This document shows, in pieces, positions 31,966 through 42,067 of a DNA stretch of 64,000 nt (position 1 is the first letter of the stretch; each line of letters starts with the position of its first letter). Position numbers and translations under genes: made by a program. The stretch is from Candidatus Stercoripulliclostridium merdipullorum. Lineage in GTDB: Bacteria; Bacillota; Clostridia; Christensenellales; DTU072. The notes beneath the pieces were generated by a model. It had not been told where the DNA came from. It saw only the letters and a program-made list of their open reading frames with translations, and made no database searches. The stretch lies in NCBI GenBank assembly GCA_018713745.1, contig DVOH01000024.1, forward strand, positions 1 to 64,000. Direction: 5' to 3'.

Positions 31966-32799
31966 ATGACCAGAATTTTGACCGTTCAGGATATTTCCTG
32001 CGTCGGACAGTGTTCGCTGACCGTCGCTTTGCCCATCGTGTCGGCTTGCGGTATCGAAACCGCCGTGCTGCCGACGGCGGTTTTATCCACGCATACCGCG
32101 TTTCGCCCCGGCTATACCTTCCGCGATCTTACCGACGATATCTTGCCGATTTCCGATCATTGGCGCAAGGAAGAGATTTACTTCGACGCCGTTTATACCG
32201 GCTATCTCGGCAGCAAACGGCAGGTCGATCTCATTTTGACCTTGGTCGATCGTCATCTCGCGCCCGGCGGAAAACTGATCGTCGATCCCGCAATGGCGGA
32301 CGGCGGAAAACTGTATGCGGGCTTCCCCGAAGATTTCCCCCGGGATATGGCGCGCCTTGTCGCCGCCGCGGATATTATTCTTCCCAATATTACCGAAGCG
32401 GCGCTTATGACGGGACTACCTTTCCGCACCGAATACGACGAGGGGTACATTCTCGAACTCTTGCGCCGTCTGAACGCGATCGGCGCCAAAACCGTCGTGC
32501 TGACCGGAGTCTCCTTTTCGCCCGACAAGCTCGGCGTCGCCGTTTATGACGGGGAAGCGGACGCCGTACGCTACTATTTTACCGACAAAGAACCGCGCAT
32601 GTCGCACGGCACGGGCGATGTTTACGCTTCGGCGTTTACCGGCGCGTTTATGAACGGTTTCGACGTTTACGAAAGCGCGGCAATCGCGGCGGACTATACC
32701 GTCCGCACCATTCGCGCAACGATCGGCGACGACGCGCATTGGTACGGCGTCAATTTCGAAAAGGAGCTGCGATACCTTGTCGAGCGGATCGGAAAGTAA
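31966..32799 (+). CDS. pdxY: Pyridoxal/pyridoxamine kinase family protein
   Basis: 'VQDISCVGQCSLTVALPIVSACGIETAVLPTAVLSTHT', 'HGTGDVYASAFTGA'. Confidence 0.8.
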   Translation: MTRILTVQDISCVGQCSLTVALPIVSACGIETAVLPTAVLSTHTAFRPGYTFRDLTDDILPISDHWRKEEIYFDAVYTGYLGSKRQVDLILTLVDRHLAPGGKLIVDPAMADGGKLYAGFPEDFPRDMARLVAAADIILPNITEAALMTGLPFRTEYDEGYILELLRRLNAIGAKTVVLTGVSFSPDKLGVAVYDGEADAVRYYFTDKEPRMSHGTGDVYASAFTGAFMNGFDVYESAAIAADYTVRTIRATIGDDAHWYGVNFEKELRYLVERIGK

Positions 32800-33943
32800 T
32801 CGAAAGGGCGTTCGGGACGCCCTTTTTCAAACAGAAAACAAAAGGGGACAAGAAGTTGCTTCCGAGCATCTTCGCGCCCTCGTGTCCCTTCTGCTTCCGT
32901 GGTTTGACCGACACAAAAGAGATTTGCCGTGGCGTCGGGACAAGACGCCCTATACCACCTGGATCTCGGAAATCATGTTGCAGCAGACGCGCGTCGAAGC
33001 CGTCAAGGGATATTATCTGAGGTTTGTGCGCGCTTTGCCGACGGCAGCCGATCTTGCCGCCTGTCCCGAAGACCGTCTGATGAAACTATGGGAAGGACTG
33101 GGATATTACAGCCGCGTCCGCAATCTCCAAAAAGCCGCCCGTATCGTCGTTGAGCGTTACGGCGGGCAGTTGCCTGCCGATTACGCGGCGTTACGCGCGT
33201 TGCCCGGGATCGGCGACTACACCGCGGGGGCAATCGCGTCGATTGCCTTCGGGCTTCCCGTTCCCGCCGTTGACGGCAATGTGTTGCGCGTCATTGCCCG
33301 CTATGCCGACGATGACGGCAACATTGACGATCCCGCCGTCCGCAAACGCGTTGCGGCGTCGCTTCGGGCGGTTTATCCCGCCGAGCGGTGCGGCGATCTG
33401 ACCGAGTCGCTGATGGAGCTCGGCGCGACGGTATGCCTCCCCAACGGTGCGCCGCTTTGCGCCGATTGTCCCTTGCGGTCGCGTTGCCTTGCTTTCCGAA
33501 ACGGTACGGTCTCCGATCTGCCCGTACGCAAAGAGAAGCCTCCCCGTCGGATCGAGCGTCATACCGTACTATGGATTACGGACGGGCAGGGGGTCGCTTT
33601 GATTCGCCGTGCCGCACGCGGTGTGCTGGGCGGGCAGTGGGCACCGCCGACGACGGAAGGCGCTTTGTCCGAAGCGGAAGTGCGCAAGCTGCTGTGCGAA
33701 GCGGATTGCCGAATTCTTACGCTGACGCCGCAACCGAACTATATCCACGTTTTTACGCACATCGAGTGGCACAATACCGTTTATCTTGCCGTCGTACAAG
33801 CAATTCCGTCGCAATGGCGCCGTGTGACAGCCGATGAATTGCAACGGGAAGTCGCTTTGCCGGCGGCGTTTCCGATGCCGCATGCGCTCAAAAACGGAGC
33901 ATCGGGCGCCTTAGACGCTCTTCCGAAATCTAAAAATGTATAA
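32777..33943 (+). CDS. mutY: A/G-specific adenine glycosylase MutY (start uncertain; core from about 32882)
   Basis: 'LPWRRDKTPYTTWISEIMLQQTRVEAVKGYY', HhH 'LPGIGDYTAGAIASIAF', Fe-S cysteines 'CLPNGAPLCADCPLRSRC', C-terminal NUDIX-like domain. Confidence 0.92.
   Translation: MSSGSESNRKGVRDALFQTENKRGQEVASEHLRALVSLLLPWFDRHKRDLPWRRDKTPYTTWISEIMLQQTRVEAVKGYYLRFVRALPTAADLAACPEDRLMKLWEGLGYYSRVRNLQKAARIVVERYGGQLPADYAALRALPGIGDYTAGAIASIAFGLPVPAVDGNVLRVIARYADDDGNIDDPAVRKRVAASLRAVYPAERCGDLTESLMELGATVCLPNGAPLCADCPLRSRCLAFRNGTVSDLPVRKEKPPRRIERHTVLWITDGQGVALIRRAARGVLGGQWAPPTTEGALSEAEVRKLLCEADCRILTLTPQPNYIHVFTHIEWHNTVYLAVVQAIPSQWRRVTADELQREVALPAAFPMPHALKNGASGALDALPKSKNV
32803..32827 (+). terminator. Intrinsic terminator after pyridoxal kinase gene
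   Basis: AAAGGGCGT-TCGGG-ACGCCCTTTTT. Confidence 0.75.
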
Positions 33944-33986
33944 TTATGCATAATATGTGCAAAATTATGAATAAAATTATAAAATA
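33943..33986. promoter_or_regulatory. AT-rich ArgR/ARG-box-like region upstream of argG
   Basis: Palindrome ATTATGCATAAT (33943-33954) and nearby TTATGAATAAAATTATAA. Confidence 0.4.
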
Positions 33987-34010
33987 ATCCAAAAATAACG
34001 TATTAAATGC

Positions 34011-34039
34011 TTGACTTAATTTTTTGTGAGTGCTAAGAT
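34011..34039 (+). promoter_or_regulatory. Putative argG promoter
   Basis: TTGACT-17 nt-TAAGAT. Confidence 0.6.
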
Positions 34040-34071
34040 AGACGTATTCTCAACGGAGGCGACTCATTGTT

Positions 34072-35307
34072 ATGAAAGATAAAAAGATCAAAAAAATCGT
34101 ATTGGCATATTCGGGCGGGCTGGACACTTCGATTATTATCCCCTGGCTGAAGGAGAACTACGATAACCCCGAGATCATTGCCGTTTCGGGCGACGTCGGA
34201 CAAGGGACGGAGCTGGACGGACTCGAGGAAAAAGCGATCAAGACGGGTGCGAGCAAACTTTATGTTCTCGACCTCAAAGAAGCGTTTATCCAAGACTATG
34301 TATATCCGACCTTGCAGGCGGGTGCCAAATACGAAGGCGAATATCTGCTCGGCACGGCGTTTGCGCGTCCGATCATTGCCAAAGGCATTGTCGACATTGC
34401 CAAAAAAGAAGGCGCCGACGCCATCTGCCACGGCTGCACGGGGAAAGGCAACGATCAGGTTCGGTTTGAACTGACGATCAAGGCATTTGCCCCCGAAATG
34501 AAAATCATTGCGCCTTGGCGGGAATGGAGCATCAAGTCGCGCGACGAAGAAATCGACTATGCCGAAGCGCACAACGTGCCGCTCAAAATCAATCGCGAGA
34601 CCAGCTACAGCAAGGACAAGAACCTGTGGCACCTCTCGCACGAAGGGCTGGATCTCGAAGATCCCGCCAACGAACCGCAGTATGACAAAGAGGGATTTTT
34701 GGAGATGGGCGTCAGCCCCATGCAGGCACCCGACAAGGCGACGTATATCACGATTTCGTTTGAGAAGGGTGTGCCCGTCAAGCTGAACGGCGAAACCTTA
34801 AACGGCGTGGATATGGTCACCAAACTTAACAAATTGGGTGGCGAAAACGGCATCGGTCTTGCCGATATTATCGAGAATCGTCTGGTCGGCATGAAGTCGC
34901 GCGGCGTGTACGAAACGCCGGGCGGAGCCATTCTTTACAAGGCGCACGACATCCTCGAGAGTCTGACGCTCGACCGCGACACGATGCACTACAAAAAGCT
35001 GGTTGCCGAGCAGTTTGCCGAGCTTGTTTATTTCGGAAAGTGGTTTACGCCCCTTCGCGAAAGTCTTTCGGCTTTTGTCACCAAGACGCAGGAGTACGTT
35101 ACGGGGGACGTCAAACTCAAACTGTACAAAGGCAACATCATTCCCGCGGGAGTCACCTCTCCGTACTCGCTCTATGACGAAGAGATTGCGACGTTTGCCG
35201 CCGACGAAGTTTATGATCAAAAAGATTCGGCAGGATTCATCAACCTGTTCGGTCTGTCGCTGAAAGTCGGCGCGCACATGAAAAAGAAAAACGGTATCAC
35301 AGACTGA
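34072..35307 (+). CDS. argG: Argininosuccinate synthase
   Basis: '[20 protein letters not shown]', '[13 protein letters not shown]'. Confidence 0.98.
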   Translation: MKDKKIKKIVLAYSGGLDTSIIIPWLKENYDNPEIIAVSGDVGQGTELDGLEEKAIKTGASKLYVLDLKEAFIQDYVYPTLQAGAKYEGEYLLGTAFARPIIAKGIVDIAKKEGADAICHGCTGKGNDQVRFELTIKAFAPEMKIIAPWREWSIKSRDEEIDYAEAHNVPLKINRETSYSKDKNLWHLSHEGLDLEDPANEPQYDKEGFLEMGVSPMQAPDKATYITISFEKGVPVKLNGETLNGVDMVTKLNKLGGENGIGLADIIENRLVGMKSRGVYETPGGAILYKAHDILESLTLDRDTMHYKKLVAEQFAELVYFGKWFTPLRESLSAFVTKTQEYVTGDVKLKLYKGNIIPAGVTSPYSLYDEEIATFAADEVYDQKDSAGFINLFGLSLKVGAHMKKKNGITD

Positions 35308-35343
35308 TCGGACGGGGACGGCGATGCCGTCCCCGCATTCTCT

Positions 35344-36270
35344 ATGGCAATGAAAAAGATTTTTATCGACGGAAAAGAAGGTACGACCGGGCTTGAGATC
35401 TTTCATCGGCTTCAGGGCAGGGCGGGGATCGAGATTGTCACGCTCCCCGAACATTTGCGCAAAGATCCCGACGCGCGGAGAGAGGCGTCTCTTGCAAGCG
35501 ATCTGACGGTTTTGTGTTTGCCCGACCGTGCCGCCGCCGAGGCGGTCAAGGCGCTGGAAGGCAGTTCGGCGCGCATCATCGACGCGTCGACGGCACACCG
35601 TACCGCGCCCGGTTGGGTTTACGGCTTTGCCGAGCTTAACAAGAGACAAGCTGAGGCAATCGCCGCGGCACAACGGGTTGCCAATCCCGGATGTCACGCG
35701 ACGGGACTGATTGCCGCCCTCGCGCCTTTGGTTGACAAGGGCGAGGTCGATCCTTCCGAGTCGATCTCCTGCTTCTCGCTGACGGGTTACAGCGGCGGGG
35801 GCAAAAAGATGATCGCGGAGTACGAAAGCGAGGGGCGCGACGTTGCATTGCAGTCCCCGCGGATTTACGCCTTGGGACAAACACATAAGCACTTGCCCGA
35901 GATGACGCATTACTGCCGCTTGACTTCGGCTCCCGTATTTTCGCCCGTCGTTGCCGACTTTTACCGCGGAATGGCGGTTACGGTATTTTTGCCGGGGAAA
36001 GCGGGGCGCACGCCCGATGCGATTGCGGATTGCCTTTTCAAGCATTACGCGGCGTATCCCAATATTAAGGTTTCGATGCAGGACGGCGCAATGCTTGCCG
36101 CAAACCGCTATGCAGGGAAGGACGGCTTGGAACTGGTGATCGGCGGCACCGAAGGAAGAGTGACGGTTACGGCGCTGTTTGACAATCTCGGCAAAGGGGC
36201 GTCGGGTGCCGCGGTACAAAATATCAATCTGATGCTCGGATTCGGGCAGTACGAAGGACTTGTGTTATGA
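35344..36270 (+). CDS. argC: N-acetyl-gamma-glutamyl-phosphate reductase, short (uncommon) form
   Basis: 'FIDGKEGTTGLEIFHRL', 'NPGCHATGLIAAL', 'HKHLPEM'; 308 aa. Confidence 0.92.
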   Translation: MAMKKIFIDGKEGTTGLEIFHRLQGRAGIEIVTLPEHLRKDPDARREASLASDLTVLCLPDRAAAEAVKALEGSSARIIDASTAHRTAPGWVYGFAELNKRQAEAIAAAQRVANPGCHATGLIAALAPLVDKGEVDPSESISCFSLTGYSGGGKKMIAEYESEGRDVALQSPRIYALGQTHKHLPEMTHYCRLTSAPVFSPVVADFYRGMAVTVFLPGKAGRTPDAIADCLFKHYAAYPNIKVSMQDGAMLAANRYAGKDGLELVIGGTEGRVTVTALFDNLGKGASGAAVQNINLMLGFGQYEGLVL

Positions 36271-37490
36271 CGGAGTTTCAATGGATTTCGGGCGGGATCA
36301 CCGCGCCCAAAGGATTTTGCGCCGCAGGCGTGCATGCGGGGATCCGCAGGAACAGAACCAAAAAAGACCTTGCGCTGATTGTATCGGACGTTCGCTGCGC
36401 GGCGGCTGCGGTTTATACACAGAACAAAGTCAAAGGCGCGCCGATCGGCGTGACGCGGGAGCATCTTGCGGACGGATATGCCCAAGCCGTCATCGTCAAC
36501 AGCGGCAACGCCAATACCTGCAACGCCAACGGCGTCGAAATTGCCGAAGGGATGTGTCGCTTGGTCGAAACCCATACGGGAATTGCCGCAAACGACGTTA
36601 TCGTCGCTTCGACGGGCGTGATCGGGCAGGAAATGACGCTCGATCCCATCGCCGCGGCAATGGAGGGATTGACGGCTTCGCTTGCCAAAAACGGGTCGCT
36701 TGCGGCGGCGGAAGCGATTATGACGACCGACACCGTCGTCAAAGAAAAAACACTGAGATTTATGTTGGACGGCAAGCCCTGCACGATCGGGTGTATTGCC
36801 AAAGGCTCGGGGATGATTCATCCCAATATGGCGACGATGCTGGTATTTGTCACCACCGACGTCGCAATCGAATCGGAGCTTCTGAAAGAAGCAGTCTCCG
36901 CCGACGTCAAAAAATCGTTTAATATGATCAGCGTCGACGGGGATACTTCGACCAACGATATGTTGTGCGTCATGGCTTCGGGTCTTGCCGGCAATCGCAC
37001 GATTGCCGAAAAGGACGCCGATTACGACACCTTCTGTCAGGCACTTCGTCTTGTCACCGTAGCGGTCAGCAAAATGATCGCCAAGGACGGCGAGGGGGCA
37101 ACCAAACTGCTCGAGTGCCGGGTCACGGGGGCGTCGGACGAAGTTAGCGCCGTCGTCATTGCCAAAAGCGTTATTACAAGCAGCTTGTTTAAGGCGGCGA
37201 TGTTCGGCGCGGACGCCAACTGGGGCAGGGTGCTTTGCGCGATCGGATACAGCGGCGCCGACGTCGACGTCGACCGTATCGATATTTCGTTTGCCTCGGC
37301 AGAGGGCGAAATCGTCGTTTGCCGGCAGGGTTCGGGCGTTCCGTTCGACGAAGAGGCCGCCAAGCGGATTCTGTTGAAAGACGAAATCGTCATCCGGATT
37401 GCATGCAACGACGGCAACGGAGAGGCGACGGCATGGGGCTGCGATCTGACATACGATTATGTCAGGATCAACGGCGATTATCGGACCTGA
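36267..37490 (+). CDS. argJ: Glutamate N-acetyltransferase / amino-acid N-acetyltransferase
   Basis: 'GMIHPNMATMLVFVTTDVAI' autocleavage motif; ATGA overlap with argC. Confidence 0.96.
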   Translation: MTEFQWISGGITAPKGFCAAGVHAGIRRNRTKKDLALIVSDVRCAAAAVYTQNKVKGAPIGVTREHLADGYAQAVIVNSGNANTCNANGVEIAEGMCRLVETHTGIAANDVIVASTGVIGQEMTLDPIAAAMEGLTASLAKNGSLAAAEAIMTTDTVVKEKTLRFMLDGKPCTIGCIAKGSGMIHPNMATMLVFVTTDVAIESELLKEAVSADVKKSFNMISVDGDTSTNDMLCVMASGLAGNRTIAEKDADYDTFCQALRLVTVAVSKMIAKDGEGATKLLECRVTGASDEVSAVVIAKSVITSSLFKAAMFGADANWGRVLCAIGYSGADVDVDRIDISFASAEGEIVVCRQGSGVPFDEEAAKRILLKDEIVIRIACNDGNGEATAWGCDLTYDYVRINGDYRT

Positions 37491-37500
37491 AGGAGGGGAT

Positions 37501-38352
37501 ATGGAAGCGGACGTCAAACAAAAAGCGGAAATTCTGGTACAGGCATTGCCGTATATTCATCAGTATAACGGCAAGATTCTCGTCATCAAATACGGCGGCA
37601 ACGCGATGATCAACGAAACGCTGAAAAAAGCCGTCATGAGCGACCTGGTGTTGCTTTACAAAACGGGCGTCAAGATCGTGTTGGTGCACGGCGGCGGACC
37701 CGAAATCAACGAAGCCCTCAAAAAAATGGGGATCGAAACAAAGTTTGTCGGCGGACTCCGTCAGACCGACCGCGCGACGGTCGAAGTGGTGCAGATGGTG
37801 CTTGCGGGCAAGGTCAACAAAGATCTGGTCAATCTGATCGAAAACGAAGGCGGCAAGGCGATGGGGTTGTCGGGGATAGACGGGCATATGCTGGAGTGCA
37901 GACCCGTTTCGGCAGAACTCGGTTATGTCGGCGCGATCGAAAGGGTTGACGTCGAACCCGTCCTCAGCGTTTTGGAAGCGGGATATATCCCCGTCATCAG
38001 CACGGTGGGCTGTGATAAAGAGGGGAACGTGTACAATATTAACGCCGATACGGTTGCGGCGGCGATTGCGGGGAGTCTGAAAGCCGAAGCGCTGATCTCG
38101 ATGACGGATATCCGCGGGATTTTACGCGACAAAAACGACGAGAATTCTCTGATTCCCGTCGTGCAGGTCAGCGAAGCGCCGCAACTGATCCGAGAGGGAA
38201 TTATCTCGGGCGGAATGATTCCGAAGATCGAGTGTTCGGTCGAAGCCATCCGTCGCGGCGTCAGCAAAGTTTTTATCATCGACGGCAGGATGCCGCACGC
38301 GATTCTGATCGAAATTCTGTCCGATCAAGGGATCGGAACCATGTTTTGTTAG
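37501..38352 (+). CDS. argB: Acetylglutamate kinase
   Basis: 'KYGGNAM', 'VLVHGGGPEINEALKKMGIETKFVGGLRQTD'. Confidence 0.97.
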   Translation: MEADVKQKAEILVQALPYIHQYNGKILVIKYGGNAMINETLKKAVMSDLVLLYKTGVKIVLVHGGGPEINEALKKMGIETKFVGGLRQTDRATVEVVQMVLAGKVNKDLVNLIENEGGKAMGLSGIDGHMLECRPVSAELGYVGAIERVDVEPVLSVLEAGYIPVISTVGCDKEGNVYNINADTVAAAIAGSLKAEALISMTDIRGILRDKNDENSLIPVVQVSEAPQLIREGIISGGMIPKIECSVEAIRRGVSKVFIIDGRMPHAILIEILSDQGIGTMFC

Positions 38353-38360
38353 GAGGCGAT

Positions 38361-39515
38361 ATGAATACGATTGAAACCGACCGGCAATACGTCGCCCCGA
38401 CTTATCGGCGAGAAAGCGTCGTCTTTGTCAAAGGGAAAGGCAGTCTGTTGTTTGACGAAACAGGCAAGGAGTATATTGATTTCGGCAGCGGAATCGGAGT
38501 CAATGCTTTGGGAGTAGGGGATCCCGAATGGACGGATGCGGTTACCCGTCAGATCGAAAAGCTACCGCATATCAGCAATCTTTATCATACCGCTCCGTGT
38601 GCCGAGCTTGCTGCCGAACTGGTCGGACGGACGGGGATGGCAAAGGTGTTTTTCTGCAATTCCGGCACGGAAGCCAACGAGGCGGCGATCAAAGCTTGTC
38701 GCAAATATTCCTTTGACCGTTACGGTCGGGAGCGTTATAAGATCGTGACGTTGGAGCGATCCTTCCACGGCAGAACGCTTGCCGCGCTTTCGGCAACGGG
38801 GCAGCCCGATCTGCAGACGCCCTTTGTGCCAGTTGTCGAAGGGTTCCGATATGTCAAGGCCGGGGATCTTGCCGCGATGCGGGAAGCGATCGGTGACGAT
38901 ACCGCCGCGGTGATGATCGAGATGATCCAGGGAGAAGGCGGCGTCAACGTCCTCGATGCCGAATATGTTGCGGCGGTTGCCGCGATGTGTAAAGAAAAAG
39001 ACGTTTTGCTGGTCGTCGACGAAGTGCAGACCGGCAACGGCAGAACGGGGACGTTGTACGCCTATCAAGGATACGGGATAGAGCCCGATCTCGTGACGAC
39101 GGCAAAAGGACTGGGCAACGGCTTGCCGATCGGAGCGGTGCTGTTTAACCAAAAGACCGCTTGCGTTTTGTCGGCGGGTTCGCACGGCTCGACGTTCGGC
39201 GGCAATCCCGTGGCGACGGCGGGGGCATTGGCGGTGCTGAAGAAGCTGACGCCCGATTTTCTTGCCGAAGTCGAACGGAAAGGGGCGTATATGCGTATGC
39301 GGCTTGCGGCGATGAAAGGCGTCAAGGGCGTAACGGGCAAAGGTCTGATGATCGGCGTCGCCGTAGAAGATGCCGCCAAAGTCAAAAGCGCGTGTCTGAC
39401 AAAAGGACTTGTCGTACTGACGGCAAAAGACAAAGTGCGGCTGTTGCCCGCGCTCAATATTCCCGACGAGCTGATCGATCGGGGGCTGAATATTATGGAG
39501 GAAGCGTTGCAATGA
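38361..39515 (+). CDS. argD: Acetylornithine aminotransferase
   Basis: 'FFCNSGTEANEAAIKACRKY', 'LLVVDEVQTGNGRTG', 'TTAKGLGNGLPIGA'. Confidence 0.95.
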   Translation: MNTIETDRQYVAPTYRRESVVFVKGKGSLLFDETGKEYIDFGSGIGVNALGVGDPEWTDAVTRQIEKLPHISNLYHTAPCAELAAELVGRTGMAKVFFCNSGTEANEAAIKACRKYSFDRYGRERYKIVTLERSFHGRTLAALSATGQPDLQTPFVPVVEGFRYVKAGDLAAMREAIGDDTAAVMIEMIQGEGGVNVLDAEYVAAVAAMCKEKDVLLVVDEVQTGNGRTGTLYAYQGYGIEPDLVTTAKGLGNGLPIGAVLFNQKTACVLSAGSHGSTFGGNPVATAGALAVLKKLTPDFLAEVERKGAYMRMRLAAMKGVKGVTGKGLMIGVAVEDAAKVKSACLTKGLVVLTAKDKVRLLPALNIPDELIDRGLNIMEEALQ

Positions 39516-40414
39516 AACATCTGTTGAAGCTACAGGATCTGTCCGAGCAGGAAATTTATCAAATTCTCAATACCGCCGATCAGTTGAAGTATGAGCTGAA
39601 GCACGGGATCGCCCATCCCAAGTTGAAAGGGAAAACGCTTGCGATGATTTTCAGCAAGTCCTCGACGCGAACGCGCGTTTCGTTTGAAACGGGAATGTTT
39701 CAGTTGGGCGGACAGGCGTTGTTTTTGAGTTCGCGCGATATTCAGCTCGGGCGCGGAGAGCCGATCGAAGATACCGCACGGGTTCTGTCGCGCTATGTCG
39801 ACGGCATTATGATCCGCACCTTCCGTCAGTCCGACGTCGAAGATCTTGCCCGTTACGGCACGATCCCGGTGATCAACGGACTGACCGACTATTGCCATCC
39901 CTGCCAGGTGCTTGCCGACCTGATGACGATCCGCGAGCATAAGGGAAGCCTCAAAAATCTTAAGATGACCTTTGTCGGCGACGGCAACAATATGGCAAAC
40001 AGTCTGATCGTCGGAGCCGTCAAAGTCGGCATGAAAATCACGGTTTGTTGTCCCGAAGGATATTATCCGGATGCTCAAATTGTCGAATACGGAAAACAAA
40101 GCGGATTGCTGGAGATAACGTCCGATCCCGTTTCGGGGGCAAAAGACGCCGACGTTGTTTATACCGACGTATGGGCAAGCATGGGGCAGGAGGAAGAAGC
40201 GGAAATCCGTAAGCAGGCATTTAAGGGGTTCTGTGTCGACGACGCCGTGATGCAGGCGGCAAAAAAGGATGCCATGGTTTTGCACTGTCTGCCCGCTCAT
40301 CGCGGCGAAGAAATCACGGCAGACGTGCTCGAAGCGCACGCACAGGAAATTTTTGACCAGGCGGAAAACCGCTTGCATGCCCAAAAAGCCGTTATGGTGC
40401 TGACGATGGCTTAA
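39512..40414 (+). CDS. argF: Ornithine carbamoyltransferase
   Basis: 'FSKSSTRTRVSFETGMFQLGG', 'HCLPAHRGEEIT'. Confidence 0.96.
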   Translation: MKHLLKLQDLSEQEIYQILNTADQLKYELKHGIAHPKLKGKTLAMIFSKSSTRTRVSFETGMFQLGGQALFLSSRDIQLGRGEPIEDTARVLSRYVDGIMIRTFRQSDVEDLARYGTIPVINGLTDYCHPCQVLADLMTIREHKGSLKNLKMTFVGDGNNMANSLIVGAVKVGMKITVCCPEGYYPDAQIVEYGKQSGLLEITSDPVSGAKDADVVYTDVWASMGQEEEAEIRKQAFKGFCVDDAVMQAAKKDAMVLHCLPAHRGEEITADVLEAHAQEIFDQAENRLHAQKAVMVLTMA

Positions 40415-40432
40415 GGCAAAAACCCGATCGAC

Positions 40433-40458
40433 AAAAGGGCGTCGCGGCGCCCTTTTTT
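40433..40458 (+). terminator. Intrinsic terminator after argF
   Basis: AAAAGGGCG-TCGCGG-CGCCCTTTTTT. Confidence 0.8.
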
Positions 40459-40589
40459 CATACGGAATTTGCTCCGATTTCCCTATTTACAAACCTATCC
40501 CCTTCCTATATAATATTTATATTATCTTTTATCTTTCCGTTGTCGGAAAGGTCGGTGCGTTTTACGCATCTGATTGCAGGGAGGTATTT

Positions 40590-42053
40590 ATGGAGCACAC
40601 CGATCGCAACTATATCGGGAAAAAAGAGTTCTGGACGTTTGCCGCCGCGGCAGGCGGACAGGGGATGATTTACGCGATTATGTCGTCGTATATCTCCGAC
40701 TTTTACCTCAACGTCATGGGACTTTCGCCGCTGTTTGTGTTGTTGCTGATGTTGCTTGCCCGCATCTGGGACGCCGTCAACGACCCGATGATGGGCGCGC
40801 TTGCCGATCATACGCAGACCAAGTGGGGGAAATTCAAGCCCTATATCATCGTGACCCCCATCCCCGTTGCGGTGCTGACCGTTCTGTTGTTTTACGCTCC
40901 CGATATTTCCCCGACCATGAAGATGGTGTATGCCGGCATCACCTATGTGCTGTGGGGGATGATTTATACGATGAGCGACGTGCCGTTCTGGGCGTTGCCC
41001 AACGCCATGACCCCCAACCCGAAAGAGCGTGCAAGACTGATTTCGATCGGTCGTACCGTCAACGGCGTCGGCTCCGCCGTTCCGATGGTGATCGTCATGG
41101 GGCTCGGGTGGATTCTGCCTCTGTTTAACCTCAGCGGCAATCAGCTCGAACAGACGCGCTATCTGACCGCCGCCCTGGTCGCGGCAGTCGTCGGCAATCT
41201 GATTTTCATTACGGTGTTCTTCACCGCAAAAGAGCGCGTCAATATTCCCAAACCCGTCAAACATCCCGACAACCCCGGCGTGCTGAAAGCAATGTTCCGA
41301 TGCCGTCCGCTGATGATCGTCGTCATTATGGGGATTCTTTCTTCCACCCGCTATCTTATGCAGGCAGGGGCCATTCACGTCGCCCGCTATGCCTTTTATA
41401 TCGGGCCCGAAACCGTTACCGAAGCTGCGTTGCAGTCCAATATTTCCACCGTCAGCCTGGTGTTTTCGATCGCGACCGCCGTCGGTATGTTCGGTTCGAT
41501 GGTCTTTTTGCCCAAACTCTACAAAAAATTTAACTACAAACAGATTATCATCGGCAGCAATCTCATCGGGATGGTGTCTTGCCTGATCATCTATTTCATC
41601 GGCTATCGCAATTTCTGGTGGTGCGTACCCTTCCTCGTCATTTCCAGCATCCCGCTCGGGACGATGAACGTCACCTCTTACGCCATGATCGGTGACGCCC
41701 TCGATTATATGGAATTGAAGACGGGGCTTCGCTCCAACGGTCTCGGCAATGCCTGCCAGTCCTTTGTCAACAAACTCGGCAACGCGCTTGCCACGACGTT
41801 TGTCGTACTGATGTATATTATCGTCAATCTCGACATCAACAAGATCGGGACCGACTATACCGTCGACCCCAATACCCTCGATCACGGGGTTCGCAACGGA
41901 ATGTTCCTGCTCGTTTCGCTGTTGCCGGCGGCGGGAATGTTGCTCAGCTCGATCCCCGTATTCTTTTACGATCTTGTCGGTGCCAAAAAAGATAAAATTA
42001 CCGCAGAATTGCACAAAATGCGCGCCGAAAAAGGAATTGTCATCGAAGAATAA
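40590..42053 (+). CDS. GPH-family (glycoside-pentoside-hexuronide) MFS transporter
   Basis: 12-TM hydrophobicity; 'ARIWDAVNDPMMGALADHTQTKWGKFKPYI', 'IYTMSDVPFWALPNAMTPNPKERARL'. Confidence 0.9.
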   Translation: MEHTDRNYIGKKEFWTFAAAAGGQGMIYAIMSSYISDFYLNVMGLSPLFVLLLMLLARIWDAVNDPMMGALADHTQTKWGKFKPYIIVTPIPVAVLTVLLFYAPDISPTMKMVYAGITYVLWGMIYTMSDVPFWALPNAMTPNPKERARLISIGRTVNGVGSAVPMVIVMGLGWILPLFNLSGNQLEQTRYLTAALVAAVVGNLIFITVFFTAKERVNIPKPVKHPDNPGVLKAMFRCRPLMIVVIMGILSSTRYLMQAGAIHVARYAFYIGPETVTEAALQSNISTVSLVFSIATAVGMFGSMVFLPKLYKKFNYKQIIIGSNLIGMVSCLIIYFIGYRNFWWCVPFLVISSIPLGTMNVTSYAMIGDALDYMELKTGLRSNGLGNACQSFVNKLGNALATTFVVLMYIIVNLDINKIGTDYTVDPNTLDHGVRNGMFLLVSLLPAAGMLLSSIPVFFYDLVGAKKDKITAELHKMRAEKGIVIEE

Positions 42054-42067
42054 TCGCAGGAGGCATT

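Noticed and set aside
40506-42014. 502-aa His/Asp-rich ORF antisense to the GPH transporter
   Set aside because: Antisense of a hydrophobic membrane protein gives His/Asn/Asp-rich pseudo-protein; not a real gene.
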